Assembly (NCBI GenBank): GCA_036756425.1
Contig: DAIOLC010000007.1
Location: 21,151 to 85,150, forward strand
Direction of reading: 5' to 3'
From: UBA6115 sp012514225
GTDB lineage: Bacteria; Bacillota; Clostridia; Christensenellales; Aristaeellaceae
Length of the DNA: 64,000 bases
Shown: positions 1 through 9,387 of the stretch, one piece after another
Layout of the letters: every line of letters starts with the position of its first letter
How positions within the stretch are numbered: the first letter of the stretch is position 1
Made by a program: the position numbers and the translations under genes
The notes under the pieces: generated by a model
Seen by the model: the letters and a program-made list of their open reading frames with translations, nothing else
What the model was told of the DNA's origin: nothing
Database searches by the model: none

Positions 1-1370
1 TCGTTGACGGGCTGCTTCGCGGCGTGCCCCAAGGCCAGCCGGATCATCTCCAGGTATAAATCGCGGTCCTTGGGCAGGGCCATCTTCTGAAGGTCGGCGT
101 TCGTCAGCATGCCGAACACGGGCGGCTCCTGATACCCCTCGTCCGCGGTTTCCGGGGCCGCGAGGATGGCCTGGTAGTCCGCGCGGAGGGCGCTGGCCTG
201 TTCCCCCCGGCCCTCCTGCGCCAGCTCCTCCCCCAGGGTGAACAGCCGCTCCACCAGCAGTTTCTGGAATCCCCTGGGCAGGAGGGTCTGATGGCCGACC
301 AGGCCCTTGTAAGCCCGCGCCAGGTCCGCCTCCGTGCCAAGCAGGAGCAGCCGCCGGGTGCCGCGGGGAATCCCCTGGTATTTCCGGTTGAGCAGGTTCT
401 CCAGTTTCTGGTGGTTGCGGATGGCCGCTTCCAGCTCGGCCCGGGTGTGCGGCTGGCGCAAGACGCGCCGGATGCTGTACAGATACCAGGCCGCCTCGAA
501 ATCCGCCAGGAGCGGATGCTCCGGTAAAATCTCAATCCAGGCCTCATAATCCTCGAGCCCCTGCTTCCTGATCAGCGCCATGCCCAGCTCCGCCCAGCCG
601 GCGTTGTGCATCGGGGTGAACTGCCGGCTGACCAGGTCGTATCCGCCCGGCATGGAGAAGGGCTCGCCGTCGGGCAGGGTGAAGGCCACGGCCGGGGTCG
701 AGCTGCCGGCGGCGCGGGGGATGCTCTTCCAATGGCTGCCGACGCTCACCGAAACAATGTGCCGCACCGGCTCCGGCAGATGGGGCAGCAGCACGCGGTT
801 GAGGAAGGCCAGCCCCTGCTGCAGCGCGCTGTCCCGCTCCTCAGGCGTGCTCAGCGACACGCGGACCGGGGTGTAGTCCCCCCCGATCAGGCGCATGAAG
901 CTGTTGGCCCAGGCGTCGGCCAGCAGGCTGGCCAGCATGTCCTCCGGCATCTCCGGGGCCGCATCCCGGGGCAGCGGCGGCAGCGGCACCTCCCCGACCG
1001 GCAGCCTGGCCTGGCCGCTTCCGCCCGGGGTATCCAGTTCCAGGAACTCGTCCTTACCGGTAAAAGCGTGGTACAGCATCCGCCCCGGCTCGGAAAGGAA
1101 GGCTTGCCGCAGCGCGCGCTCCTCCGGCGGGGGCACCGCCAGGTACTCCGTATAGCCGAAGGGCCTGCCGTCCACCACCCAGCGGGAGGCGATGAAGACC
1201 GGTTTCCCAAAACCCGCGCAATGCATTTCCAGGATGGGCTGCTGGGAGAAGGTGTCGCTGGCCCGGTGCCCGCTCATCCAGGGGGCGGAATAGGGAATCT
1301 GCGGTGAAACGGCCGTGAAGCCGTAACCCACGTAGTTCCCCCTGCCGCTGATCAAGGAGTATGCCTTCAT
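1..1370 (-). CDS. GAP1-N2-like GTPase-associated protein, C-terminus outside window
   Basis: The reading frame runs from ATG at 1370 (GGGAGGG ribosome site just upstream) and is still open at base 1, giving at least 456 residues. The N-terminus (MKAYSLISGRGNYVGYGF, then AVSPQIP) has the glycine-rich opening followed by an A-x-SP-x-(L/I)P turn that I associate with the GAP1-N2 domain of GTPase-associated protein 1. That family accompanies predicted GTPases in NTP-dependent bacterial conflict systems. I see no P-loop, signal peptide or membrane helix; the later part is helical and rich in Leu, Glu and Arg. It is last in the five-gene minus-strand cluster, 33 bases after the GTPase gene. The domain match is from memory and weak; the cluster membership is firm. 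Confidence 0.55.
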   Translation of the reverse strand, partial: MKAYSLISGRGNYVGYGFTAVSPQIPYSAPWMSGHRASDTFSQQPILEMHCAGFGKPVFIASRWVVDGRPFGYTEYLAVPPPEERALRQAFLSEPGRMLYHAFTGKDEFLELDTPGGSGQARLPVGEVPLPPLPRDAAPEMPEDMLASLLADAWANSFMRLIGGDYTPVRVSLSTPEERDSALQQGLAFLNRVLLPHLPEPVRHIVSVSVGSHWKSIPRAAGSSTPAVAFTLPDGEPFSMPGGYDLVSRQFTPMHNAGWAELGMALIRKQGLEDYEAWIEILPEHPLLADFEAAWYLYSIRRVLRQPHTRAELEAAIRNHQKLENLLNRKYQGIPRGTRRLLLLGTEADLARAYKGLVGHQTLLPRGFQKLLVERLFTLGEELAQEGRGEQASALRADYQAILAAPETADEGYQEPPVFGMLTNADLQKMALPKDRDLYLEMIRLALGHAAKQPVN

Positions 1371-1402
1371 CCTGCCCTCCCGCGGGTCGCCCCCCACGCC
1401 GG

Positions 1403-2995
1403 TCACCTTTTCCACCCTCCGAACAGCCTTCGGAAGAAACCGGGGGTTTCGGCCGGCTCCAGCTCCGGCTCCGGCTCCTCCCGGTTCATTTGGGGCAGCA
1501 GTTCCTCCACCGCCATCAGGTACAGCAGCGGCTCCAGCAGCCGGTAGCCGCTGAGGTTTACGTTGACATGGTCGCTCAGGCCCTGGCTGGGGTCGATGAA
1601 GCTCTTGCTGTCCGCGTTCCAGGAGCGGGTGGAGCAGCAGAACGACTTCACTTGGGTACCGGGCTTTTCAATGTAGACATTTTCAATCCTGTTGACATAG
1701 TCCAAAAATCCCAGCTTGGTGGTAATCGCGTCGCTGACCTGGATGCTCAGGGTGTCAATCCAGTTCATGTCCACCCCGTCGCTGTGCTGCTGGGTGATGT
1801 CGCTTTGGCTGATATGGGTGTAGTCCCCCGGTCTGATCCTGTCGTGTTCCCGGGTTCCGTACACCAGGTCCAGCTTTGCCAGGGTGAACGCGATGTGCTT
1901 GAGCTGTTTCATGTCCTTGAGCCGCTGGGTGAATTCACGCAGGGTGGAGGGGAAGGCAACCTCGCACACCGTTTTCTGCGCCGGCTGCTGCATGCCGCTC
2001 TCCCATTCGGCGCCGTAGGCCTGCGCCTGCGGCGCCCTGTCGAGCATGAACTGGCTGGGGTCGATAATCATCAGGGCGCTGTCCATAGAAGCCAGGGCGT
2101 AAAAGTTGTCCAGGTAGGCGGTGCTCTCCATCGCCTCCCCCGGGCAGTCGTTGATGGCCAGGATAAAAGGCTCGCCCTCCCCGTGCGGCTTGATGGTGCA
2201 GACGATGGGGAACACCACCTGGATTTTGTCCCGGTAGTCCATGGTCGTCGCTTCCAGTTTGCCGATCTGCATGCTTTTGATGAGGTAGTCGAAAAACCGC
2301 TTGCTGTCGCGGCTGATGGTGCAGTTGTTGACCAGCCCCCTGGGCAAGCCGATCCCGCTGGTCAGCTGGTGGGCGGCCAGGGTCATGTAGGTGGTCTTCC
2401 CCGCCCTGGAGCTCCCCAGGACCGTAATCCGGTACAGGGGGAGATCGCCCACGTCATCCGGCAGGAAGCAGTGGCATTTGGGGCAGGCTTTGGTGCGCAG
2501 GGTAAAGGTGGTGTCCTCCGCGAACCGGGGGCCGTCGTCCTCCGGCTGCTGCTCCCTTTGGAAGATGGAGCCGATTTCATCCGCTTCCTCCGCCGGGGCG
2601 GCGGAGGCGGCAGCCTGCGAACGGCCCATCTCGCGCAGGGGGGTCAGGCCGTTCTTGCGGTATACCGTGATGCTGGCCGGATAGCCGGCAGTGCCTTTCT
2701 CGGTTTTCAGTGGTTCGAAAAATGGCTTTCCCCCGCGGTTCTTGCCGGACCAGGGGTGGAAGTAGTACTTTTTCCGGCTGGCGACCTCGGCAATTTGGTT
2801 GTTGGCGCCCTCCACCTTGTTGAACTGGATGATGCCGGCCAGGAAGCTTCCGTGAACCGGGTCGTAATTGTGGATATCCCCCACCGGGAAGTTCTCTTCG
2901 TCGCAAAAGAGGATATCGTGCGGATCGAAGTCCTGGTTGCAGAAAGGACAGCGAATCGCCTGGATGTCCTCCTCGGGTTTCTTGAGTTTCGCCAC
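1403..2995 (-). CDS. Zinc-ribbon P-loop GTPase, DO-GTPase2/TRAFAC-like
   Basis: This is a 530-residue protein read from GTG at 2995, with GGGGG about ten bases upstream. Residues 16-19 (CPFC, partner C31) and 171-174 (CPKC) look like two half zinc-ribbon knuckles. The Walker A/G1 loop GSSRAGKT is at 194-201, a G3-type DCPG at 283-286 preceded by hydrophobic strand ILAIN, and a G4-type AKLD at 373-376 preceded by strand IAFTL. Order and spacing fit a GTPase rather than an ABC or AAA ATPase. A zinc ribbon fused to the front of a P-loop GTPase is the arrangement I know from DO-GTPase2/TRAFAC proteins of bacterial conflict operons. The tail (505-530) is acidic then basic. There is no membrane segment, so it is probably cytosolic or peripheral. 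It lies between the 849-aa protein and the GAP1-like protein, 21 and 33 bases from each. Confidence 0.72.
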   Translation of the reverse strand: MAKLKKPEEDIQAIRCPFCNQDFDPHDILFCDEENFPVGDIHNYDPVHGSFLAGIIQFNKVEGANNQIAEVASRKKYYFHPWSGKNRGGKPFFEPLKTEKGTAGYPASITVYRKNGLTPLREMGRSQAAASAAPAEEADEIGSIFQREQQPEDDGPRFAEDTTFTLRTKACPKCHCFLPDDVGDLPLYRITVLGSSRAGKTTYMTLAAHQLTSGIGLPRGLVNNCTISRDSKRFFDYLIKSMQIGKLEATTMDYRDKIQVVFPIVCTIKPHGEGEPFILAINDCPGEAMESTAYLDNFYALASMDSALMIIDPSQFMLDRAPQAQAYGAEWESGMQQPAQKTVCEVAFPSTLREFTQRLKDMKQLKHIAFTLAKLDLVYGTREHDRIRPGDYTHISQSDITQQHSDGVDMNWIDTLSIQVSDAITTKLGFLDYVNRIENVYIEKPGTQVKSFCCSTRSWNADSKSFIDPSQGLSDHVNVNLSGYRLLEPLLYLMAVEELLPQMNREEPEPELEPAETPGFFRRLFGGWKR

Positions 2996-3016
2996 GTCGC
3001 GCTTTTCCCCCGTCTG

Positions 3017-5566
3017 TTAGTGCTTGATAAACCCTTCCATCCGGCCCACGCCCTCCAGGGTCAGGGTTTCTCCCTGAACGAGGTAAATGGGGCCCAGGAC
3101 GGAAGGCTCCGAAGGGTCGCTGAAGCCAAAGATGTTGTACAGGAAGGAATGCGTGTGCTTGTCCTTCCTGAGCACGCAGACCTCCTGCGCTTTGCTGATC
3201 TCCCCGGAAATCTCCAGGTTCACGCCCTGGAGGACTTCCCCGGCGATGGTTTTGACGGTTTTCCTGAGCGGCTGCTCCTGCAGCCTGATGCTCAGGGTCT
3301 TCCCGTCCAGCTCCGCCTGCCCGCTCAGGCCGCCGCAGGCGAATGACATGGTAAAGCGGCCGTAGGGAATTCTGCCCTCCTGCAGGGTCAGCCCCTGGCC
3401 TTGCTGGAACCACCGGGGGTAGCCGACCGTTTCCGTCTGCCCGTTCCAGGACAGCTTTGCCTGCTGGTCCCTGGGCCCGACCCAGTCCCAGTACAGCTTC
3501 CAGGCGTTTCCGTCCCTGATGAGGCGCGCGTCGAACACGCTGTCCTGCGGCGCCGGCTCGCTGGCTCCGGGCTGCGCGCTTTCCCCCAGGCTTTCCATGG
3601 CCACGGGCACCGGCGGCGCGGCAATCCGGATTTCCTGGAACATCCGCAGCGTCGTCAGCTGGTCGATGCCCCCCAGGAACAGCAGGCTCATCTTTTCCAC
3701 CAGGTCGCCGGGAATCCTGACAAACTCGTCCACCTGGTTGCGCGCGCCCCGCAGGCCCTCGTGCACCGGCGCGGCGACCGGATAGACCGTCAGCGCCTCG
3801 CTGCCCGCGTTGATGGGCAGCTGCAAAAGCAGCGTGCCGTCGTTGTAGTTGGCATAGTTGACGACCTTGTTGACCAGGTCGTTGTTCCCGGCGTCGGTGC
3901 AGAAGGCGGAAGCGAAGGATTGCTGCTGGGTATACGCCCTCTGGATAAACCGGAGGAACAGGTTGTCCCACACTTCCTCCAGCCTCTCCGGGTGGTACAG
4001 GTCGTTGACCAAATCCTGGTACTGCGGCAAATCCTCCAGCACGGTGTTGGCGGCCACGCTCCGGGTGTTGTTCATGTAGCTTTCGCAGGTCCTGCCGAGC
4101 ACCGCCATTTCCTGCGGGGAAAGGTTGTACTTGGCCAGCAGGCCGTCCCTGCGGCTCATCCGGGACTTGATTTCGGTGTGCAGCTTCCTGCGGTACGCGT
4201 CCAGCGCGCTGAGCCTGGCCAGCCGGCCCCTGAACTTCCACAATTCGCACAAGGCGGGGTGCAGGCCGGCGAGGACACGGAGCAAATAGCTCTGGTCCTT
4301 TTCCAGCCACCTGGGCTGCGGCTGCACCCCCTGCGCCAGGCTCCACTGGTCTTTCAGCCAGGCCTCCGAATCCCCGATGCCTTCGCTTTTCCGCTGGGCG
4401 TCCAGCCGGGCGTTGTAGATTGCGCTGCCGATTAAGCCCTCGTCGCCCAGGTACCCCGCAAGGCTGTCCAGCAGAACATGGTCGTCCACCTTGGCCAGCA
4501 CGTCCCTCATCCACGCTTCGGCCCACGCAAGGCTGGAGGCCTCGCTGAAAAATCGCTCTTCGTTGAACGCGTTGAAGGACAGGACCACTTCTTCCATGCT
4601 GGCGTCCCGGTCGGTCAGGCCGACGCAGGCCAGGTCCTCCACGCCGGGCAGCATGGCGCCCAGCCCCTCCTCCACCGCGGCCAGCACGCGCTCCTTGGCG
4701 TTGCTGGCGTACGCGACCCCGGGCCGCTGTTCCAAGTTCAACCGGCGGTTGCTCAGGAACGCCCAGGCGGCCTCGGCCCCCATGTCCCTGGCGGCCCAGA
4801 GCTTCAGGTGCTCGGCGGATATATGGTGCACCATCTGGCGGATTTCGTAGCTGGAGCCGCTGATTTTCCCAAAGCGCATCGTGACCAGGCTGGTGCCCCC
4901 CGCCGCTTCCCGCAGGCTCTCCACCCGCCTGGAGACCAGCGCCAGAAGGCCCAGGGGGAAGGCTTCCTTTTGCTGGTGCTGGACTTCAATGCCTTCATAT
5001 CCGCCCGCCTGCCGGGCAGACAAAACCATCAGGTTGCGGAATTCATGGAAGCCCCCGCGCGCTTTGCGCGCATCCTCCGGGTCCTTGAGCCATTGGGACT
5101 GTGCGGAGAACATCGTCGGGTCGTCTTCCGTCAGGTAACACAGCTGGCTGGTCAGGCTGATCCCGATCGCGTCGAGCATGTGCCTGGCCTGCCCGTGAAG
5201 GGAAAATACCTGCTCCGCGGGAACCTGCACGCCCCGCACGACGTAGGCAATCGCCAGCCGGCTGTGGATGACCAGGCCTGTCAGCTCGGCGGGAATCCGG
5301 TTGTTGATGCCCTCCCGCTTTTCCCTGACGAGGCCGCTGAAGCTGCCTTCCTGCAAGGCCTGCTCCAGCTTGTAGTACGAAACCCGGATGCCATTCCCCG
5401 GGCGGATCATGCCTGCCTCCGGGTTTTCCACAAGGCAGATGAGCTCCACCAGGCTTTGGTAGTTGAGGTCCACATGGTCCTGGAGGGCGGACAGGGTGTG
5501 CTCGGCCTCCTTCACGGCCGGGTCGCCGACCAGGACCAGCAGGAATGGCATTTTAGGCGTAAACAT
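3017..5566 (-). CDS. Uncharacterised 849-aa protein of the vWA-tubulin-GTPase cluster
   Basis: I do not recognise a family. The start is ATG at 5566, with an AAGGAAAA stretch further upstream than ideal; a second ATG at 5551 is possible. The N-terminus (PFLLVLVGDP) reads like a first beta strand of an alpha/beta domain but has no P-loop. Residues ~50-560 are mostly helical with many Trp and Arg. The last ~170 residues look like two all-beta modules: one begins near WKLYWDWVG and contains WNGQ, and the other carries GGLSGQAELDG and GPIYLVQGETLTLEG. No signal peptide or transmembrane helix is visible. It follows the tubulin-like gene, whose stop is 118 bases upstream across a strong hairpin, and precedes the GTPase by 21 bases. 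Function is unknown; I infer an adaptor or scaffold in the same complex. Confidence 0.7.
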   Translation of the reverse strand: MFTPKMPFLLVLVGDPAVKEAEHTLSALQDHVDLNYQSLVELICLVENPEAGMIRPGNGIRVSYYKLEQALQEGSFSGLVREKREGINNRIPAELTGLVIHSRLAIAYVVRGVQVPAEQVFSLHGQARHMLDAIGISLTSQLCYLTEDDPTMFSAQSQWLKDPEDARKARGGFHEFRNLMVLSARQAGGYEGIEVQHQQKEAFPLGLLALVSRRVESLREAAGGTSLVTMRFGKISGSSYEIRQMVHHISAEHLKLWAARDMGAEAAWAFLSNRRLNLEQRPGVAYASNAKERVLAAVEEGLGAMLPGVEDLACVGLTDRDASMEEVVLSFNAFNEERFFSEASSLAWAEAWMRDVLAKVDDHVLLDSLAGYLGDEGLIGSAIYNARLDAQRKSEGIGDSEAWLKDQWSLAQGVQPQPRWLEKDQSYLLRVLAGLHPALCELWKFRGRLARLSALDAYRRKLHTEIKSRMSRRDGLLAKYNLSPQEMAVLGRTCESYMNNTRSVAANTVLEDLPQYQDLVNDLYHPERLEEVWDNLFLRFIQRAYTQQQSFASAFCTDAGNNDLVNKVVNYANYNDGTLLLQLPINAGSEALTVYPVAAPVHEGLRGARNQVDEFVRIPGDLVEKMSLLFLGGIDQLTTLRMFQEIRIAAPPVPVAMESLGESAQPGASEPAPQDSVFDARLIRDGNAWKLYWDWVGPRDQQAKLSWNGQTETVGYPRWFQQGQGLTLQEGRIPYGRFTMSFACGGLSGQAELDGKTLSIRLQEQPLRKTVKTIAGEVLQGVNLEISGEISKAQEVCVLRKDKHTHSFLYNIFGFSDPSEPSVLGPIYLVQGETLTLEGVGRMEGFIKH

Positions 5567-5642
5567 CGGGTGTTTCCAGTTTTCCTTTCCGGAGGGTAGA
5601 AGAGCCGGGGCAGGAGGGCTTCATGCGCGGGGCCTGGCGAAG

Positions 5643-5673
5643 CCCGGAGCCGTCTGTGGCGGACGGCTCCGGG
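5643..5673 (-). other. Intercistronic stem-loop after tubulin-like gene
   Basis: CCCGGAGCCGTC and its perfect complement GACGGCTCCGGG are separated by seven bases directly after the tubulin-like stop codon. There is no U-tract on the minus strand, so I read it as an mRNA-stabilising or processing hairpin between genes of one operon rather than a full terminator. Confidence 0.5.
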
Positions 5674-5684
5674 AAAACGGTTTC

Positions 5685-8600
5685 CTAAACCAGGAAGACC
5701 TTGGTTTCCTGGACCATTTTGGTCATCAGCTCCGCGTTTTGCGCGCGGTCCGCCGCGCTCAGGCTGCCGCGGTCGTACTCCAGTTCGCTGGCGGTGTTCT
5801 TGTAGGTCTGCGCGAAGTCCCGGGCCTTGGCCTGGACGGCTTCGTACTCGGCCTTGGAAATGTCGTTGATTGTGTTCATTAGCTTTTCGGCTTTGTCCCG
5901 CAGGAAGCGGCGGTCGTTGTAATCAATCCGGGCGTCCTTTTCGTCCGCCAGAATCCGCAGCAGCACCAGGGGCTTGCAGTGGCCGTAAAGCGTGATCTCC
6001 GTGTCGTTGAGCTTGTTGGCGGTGAACAGCTCGACCAGGTTGCCCGACACGTTTTTGAACTGGACGTTCTGATTGCCCCACTGGAACTGGTCGAAGACCA
6101 GCAGGTGCATGAAGGGCTTGGCATAATCCAGGAACACGTCGCCTGCCGTCATGTTCTTTTTCACCTCTTCAATCTGGCTTCCGACATGGCGGTACATTTC
6201 CAGCTGACGGCTCATATCCTCCACCACGTCGGGATGCTGGCTGATCATGAAATACTTGACGGCTTCTCGGCGCGCGGTCTCAGCCTCCCTTTCAGCCCTT
6301 TGCTTTTCCTGGTTGGTGCCGTCCGCCGGGGCCAGGTTCAGCCCCATCGCGTTGCCGAACACCGCGGTGAAGTTGCCGCAGTTGAAGCTCCTCTCGTCCC
6401 CCATGTCCCGCAAGGCTTCCAGGGCGGACAGCTTGTTCTGGTGGCTCCGGCGGGCGTCCTGCATCACCTGCCCGACCTGCTCCTTGAGGACTTCGGATTC
6501 CATGATGGTGCCGTTTTCGTTCCGCTTGAGGCGCACGTGCAGGATATTGCCGGTGGCGGAGGTTTCCAGCCGCGCAAGCTTGATTTGCAGGGCTTCGTCG
6601 AGGATTGCGTGCTGTTTTTGCTGCTCCTCGCCGAGCCTCACGGCGCGGCCGGCGTTCGGCCCGTGCAGGAGCAGGTGCGGAATCGGGGTCGGCAGGTATC
6701 CCCAGTCGCTGCGGAAGCTCTTCCCGCTGTCCTGCTTCTGCACCAGGTGAACGCCCTTGTCGTTGTTGCGAACCATGGTGTCCTCGTACACCCGCTCCAG
6801 GTCGCCCAGGTTGGCGTAGCGGTACAGCGGCAGGCAGTTGTAGGTCTTCAGCCAGTAAATCCGGTCGTTAATCTTGGAATACTTGGGGGTGACGTTTTTC
6901 TGGTTGCCATACTCTTCCAGGCCGGCCTTGACGATGGCGGCGTTGTCCGGAACGGATACGTAGGAGTACTCCACAAACTCGTTGTTGCCGGACGGCAGCA
7001 GGTTGAGCATGGTGGTCGCGGCCACGTCCAGCCCGGGCAGCATGGCGTCCACCAGGTATTCCTGCTTTTCATGGGGCGTGGAGCCGGGCATCTTCATCTC
7101 CAGCAGCTGGTCCATGGACACGCCGTTGATTTCCCGGGTGAGCTGGTTGACGAACGATTCGGTCATCCGCAGGAACTGGCCTCTCGTCTGGTCCCATCCC
7201 TCGATCTTGTTGGTCTGGTTCAAGGCGACCGCGAAGGAGTTGTCCGCCAGGTTCCTCAGGATGCTGATGGTCGTGGCGTCCATCTGGTTGGCGTCGGCAA
7301 GGCGCTGCATCTGCTGGTCGATGTAGTCCTTGAGCCGGTCGAAGGAAACGATGTCCGTCCCCGTGGCGGTCTCCCGCAGCAGGTCGCTCACGCTGGCGTT
7401 CAAGTCGTTGGATACGTTCCTGAGCAGGTTGTTGAACGTGGGCAGGATGACGGCGGAATAGTCCCGCATGCGTTTTTCAACGTCCCTGAGGCCGGACGCC
7501 ACTTCCTTTGCCAGCGCCTCGTCCCGCTTGCTGATATAGAGCTGCTGGCAGGCGTTGATGTATGTTTCGGCTTTCCCGTAAAGGCCCAGGGCCCTTTGCA
7601 CCTTGTTCAGGTTGACCATGTCCGGGTAAAGCGTATTGGTGATATGCCCCAGCTGCTGGGCCGCCTCCCCCTCCGCGTTGACGCGGGTGGTTTCCCAGAA
7701 TTTGAGGAAGCCGCTCATCTTCGTCAGCAGCCCGTTCTCCGGGTCGTTCAGCCAGGTCTCCACGACGAAGGGGCCGAAATTCGGGTCGGTCATGTAGCCG
7801 CGCACCGTTTTCTCGAAGCGCTCGTAAACCAGCTCGACCTTTTCCGCTGCAAACTCGGCCGCGTCCATCGCAACCTGATGGCTGAAATCCCGGTAGGGCT
7901 TTCCGTGCAGCGCGTCGTCCCCGTGCATATCGGTGACGGTCTTGGGCTCGTAGCCGGCCTCTCCGCTGAAGTAGGAGGGCAAGGGGCGCACTGCGTCAAA
8001 AAGGATAAACAGGTCTTCATCCTGCGGCATGACCTGCTGCAGCGCGTCGTTGGCCACCCGCGTGCCCAGGATGGACGGGCGGTTCACCAGGTCCATCACC
8101 TTGTCGAAGGTCAGCTTGGCCTCGTAGGTCACCATGTCGTCCAGCTGGGCTTCCGTATTGGCGGCGCCCACGGACATATAGGTGTAGTTGACGGGGAAGG
8201 GCTTGTTCATGTGCATGGACGCGTTGACCACGTTGGAAAGGTGGGACAGGTAGGTAAACTCGCCCTCCGCGCCGGCGTTCGCCTCGGCGGCAAAGTTGTG
8301 CAGCAGGGACTCCGACAGGATGTCCATGACCTCCGTATACGCGTTGTTGATGATGGTCCCGTCTTCCCTGGACTCGCCGATTAAGACCACGTCGTCGTAG
8401 GGGGCCCGCTTCCAGTCATACTTGATGGTGCTCGTATACTTCTGTTGGTGGACGACCTCGTGCTGTTTCCAGTTCATCCAGAAATCCAGTTCCTTCAGCG
8501 ACGCGAAGGCGTTTGTTTTCAGCCTTCTGTTGTCGTTGTCGTTGGGATTGTTGAACTTCTTCAGGTTGACGCCGGGCATGATCAGGTAGCCCTGAATCCG

Positions 8601-9206
8601 GACCGTGACCCCGTCAAAGAAGTTCGCCATGATGTAGCGGATCAGGTAGGGCAGGTCCATGAAACAGCCGGCGCCCGTGCCGCCCGAGATACCCGAGGCG
8701 ATAATCACGTTCAGGCTGCCGCCCGCCTCGTCCCGCTGGACGCCCATGAGGTTCCCGATGGTGGCCTTCAGGGTTTCCACCAGCTTGTCCGCGTTGCGGA
8801 ACAGGAGCAGCCGCCCCACCTGCCGGAAACCGCCGGCGCCGTTGCGCGCGTTGTTCGATGGAATCCGCGTGTCCCACCAGCTTTTTTCCCATTCATACAT
8901 CGCGGCGGGGTTCTCGATAATCGCCTCCAGGTTGGGCATGACCAATTCAAACCGCTCCGCGTTGACCAGGCGGTTGTCCGCCGCGCCGCGCCGCCTCAGC
9001 TCCTCGGCGTCCGTGTCGACCGCCAGATAAGAGGTGCGGGCCGGTTTGTCCTGCTGCTCGCCGCCGATGACCGGCAGGACGTAGCGCTCCTTGAACTTCC
9101 GCTTGATGCTCAGCAGCGCGTCCGCGCCGGTGCCGCCCAGGCCGATAATCAGCAAGGGGTCGTTGATCTTGGGCACCCGTTTATTCTCTACCTTGAAATG
9201 TGGCAT
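5685..9206 (-). CDS. Large tubulin/FtsZ-like GTP-binding protein (Tubulin_2 type)
   Basis: This 1,173-residue protein starts at ATG 9206 behind an excellent GAGGAGG. Its first 180 residues carry the tubulin/FtsZ nucleotide loops in order: IIGLGGTGADA (21-31, T1), YLAVDTDAEEL (60-70, equivalent to the FtsZ AVNTDA loop) and SGGTGAG (174-180, the tubulin signature GGGTG[ST]G with Ser for the first Gly). These agree with Pfam Tubulin_2, a family of oversized bacterial tubulin-like proteins. The remaining ~800 residues are largely helical. I could not place a T7 catalytic loop, so GTP hydrolysis on assembly is unproven. There is no membrane segment. It sits directly after the vWA gene in the cluster, suggesting a membrane-linked complex or filament that works with the GTPase. 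It is roughly three times FtsZ length. Confidence 0.85.
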   Translation of the reverse strand: MPHFKVENKRVPKINDPLLIIGLGGTGADALLSIKRKFKERYVLPVIGGEQQDKPARTSYLAVDTDAEELRRRGAADNRLVNAERFELVMPNLEAIIENPAAMYEWEKSWWDTRIPSNNARNGAGGFRQVGRLLLFRNADKLVETLKATIGNLMGVQRDEAGGSLNVIIASGISGGTGAGCFMDLPYLIRYIMANFFDGVTVRIQGYLIMPGVNLKKFNNPNDNDNRRLKTNAFASLKELDFWMNWKQHEVVHQQKYTSTIKYDWKRAPYDDVVLIGESREDGTIINNAYTEVMDILSESLLHNFAAEANAGAEGEFTYLSHLSNVVNASMHMNKPFPVNYTYMSVGAANTEAQLDDMVTYEAKLTFDKVMDLVNRPSILGTRVANDALQQVMPQDEDLFILFDAVRPLPSYFSGEAGYEPKTVTDMHGDDALHGKPYRDFSHQVAMDAAEFAAEKVELVYERFEKTVRGYMTDPNFGPFVVETWLNDPENGLLTKMSGFLKFWETTRVNAEGEAAQQLGHITNTLYPDMVNLNKVQRALGLYGKAETYINACQQLYISKRDEALAKEVASGLRDVEKRMRDYSAVILPTFNNLLRNVSNDLNASVSDLLRETATGTDIVSFDRLKDYIDQQMQRLADANQMDATTISILRNLADNSFAVALNQTNKIEGWDQTRGQFLRMTESFVNQLTREINGVSMDQLLEMKMPGSTPHEKQEYLVDAMLPGLDVAATTMLNLLPSGNNEFVEYSYVSVPDNAAIVKAGLEEYGNQKNVTPKYSKINDRIYWLKTYNCLPLYRYANLGDLERVYEDTMVRNNDKGVHLVQKQDSGKSFRSDWGYLPTPIPHLLLHGPNAGRAVRLGEEQQKQHAILDEALQIKLARLETSATGNILHVRLKRNENGTIMESEVLKEQVGQVMQDARRSHQNKLSALEALRDMGDERSFNCGNFTAVFGNAMGLNLAPADGTNQEKQRAEREAETARREAVKYFMISQHPDVVEDMSRQLEMYRHVGSQIEEVKKNMTAGDVFLDYAKPFMHLLVFDQFQWGNQNVQFKNVSGNLVELFTANKLNDTEITLYGHCKPLVLLRILADEKDARIDYNDRRFLRDKAEKLMNTINDISKAEYEAVQAKARDFAQTYKNTASELEYDRGSLSAADRAQNAELMTKMVQETKVFLV

Positions 9207-9387
9207 GGAATCATCCTCCTCAGTGCTTTTCTATCTGTGGCACAGGCGTACCTGCGCATCGGTCCCGTCGATTCCCCCGCGGAGCGCCGCCGGCCTCCAG
9301 GCCGCTCCCCCGCGCATAGCCTTGCTGCGGATTCCCTGGTTTTCACCGCCGTACCCGGGTGGGCCTGCGCGGATCGGCAGCCGCCCC

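Noticed and set aside
1361..3346. Long plus-strand frame of ~660 residues opposite the GTPase
   Set aside because: Arg/Gly/Val/Ala-rich antisense product of GC-rich coding DNA; no motifs and no ribosome site, while the minus strand encodes a clear GTPase.
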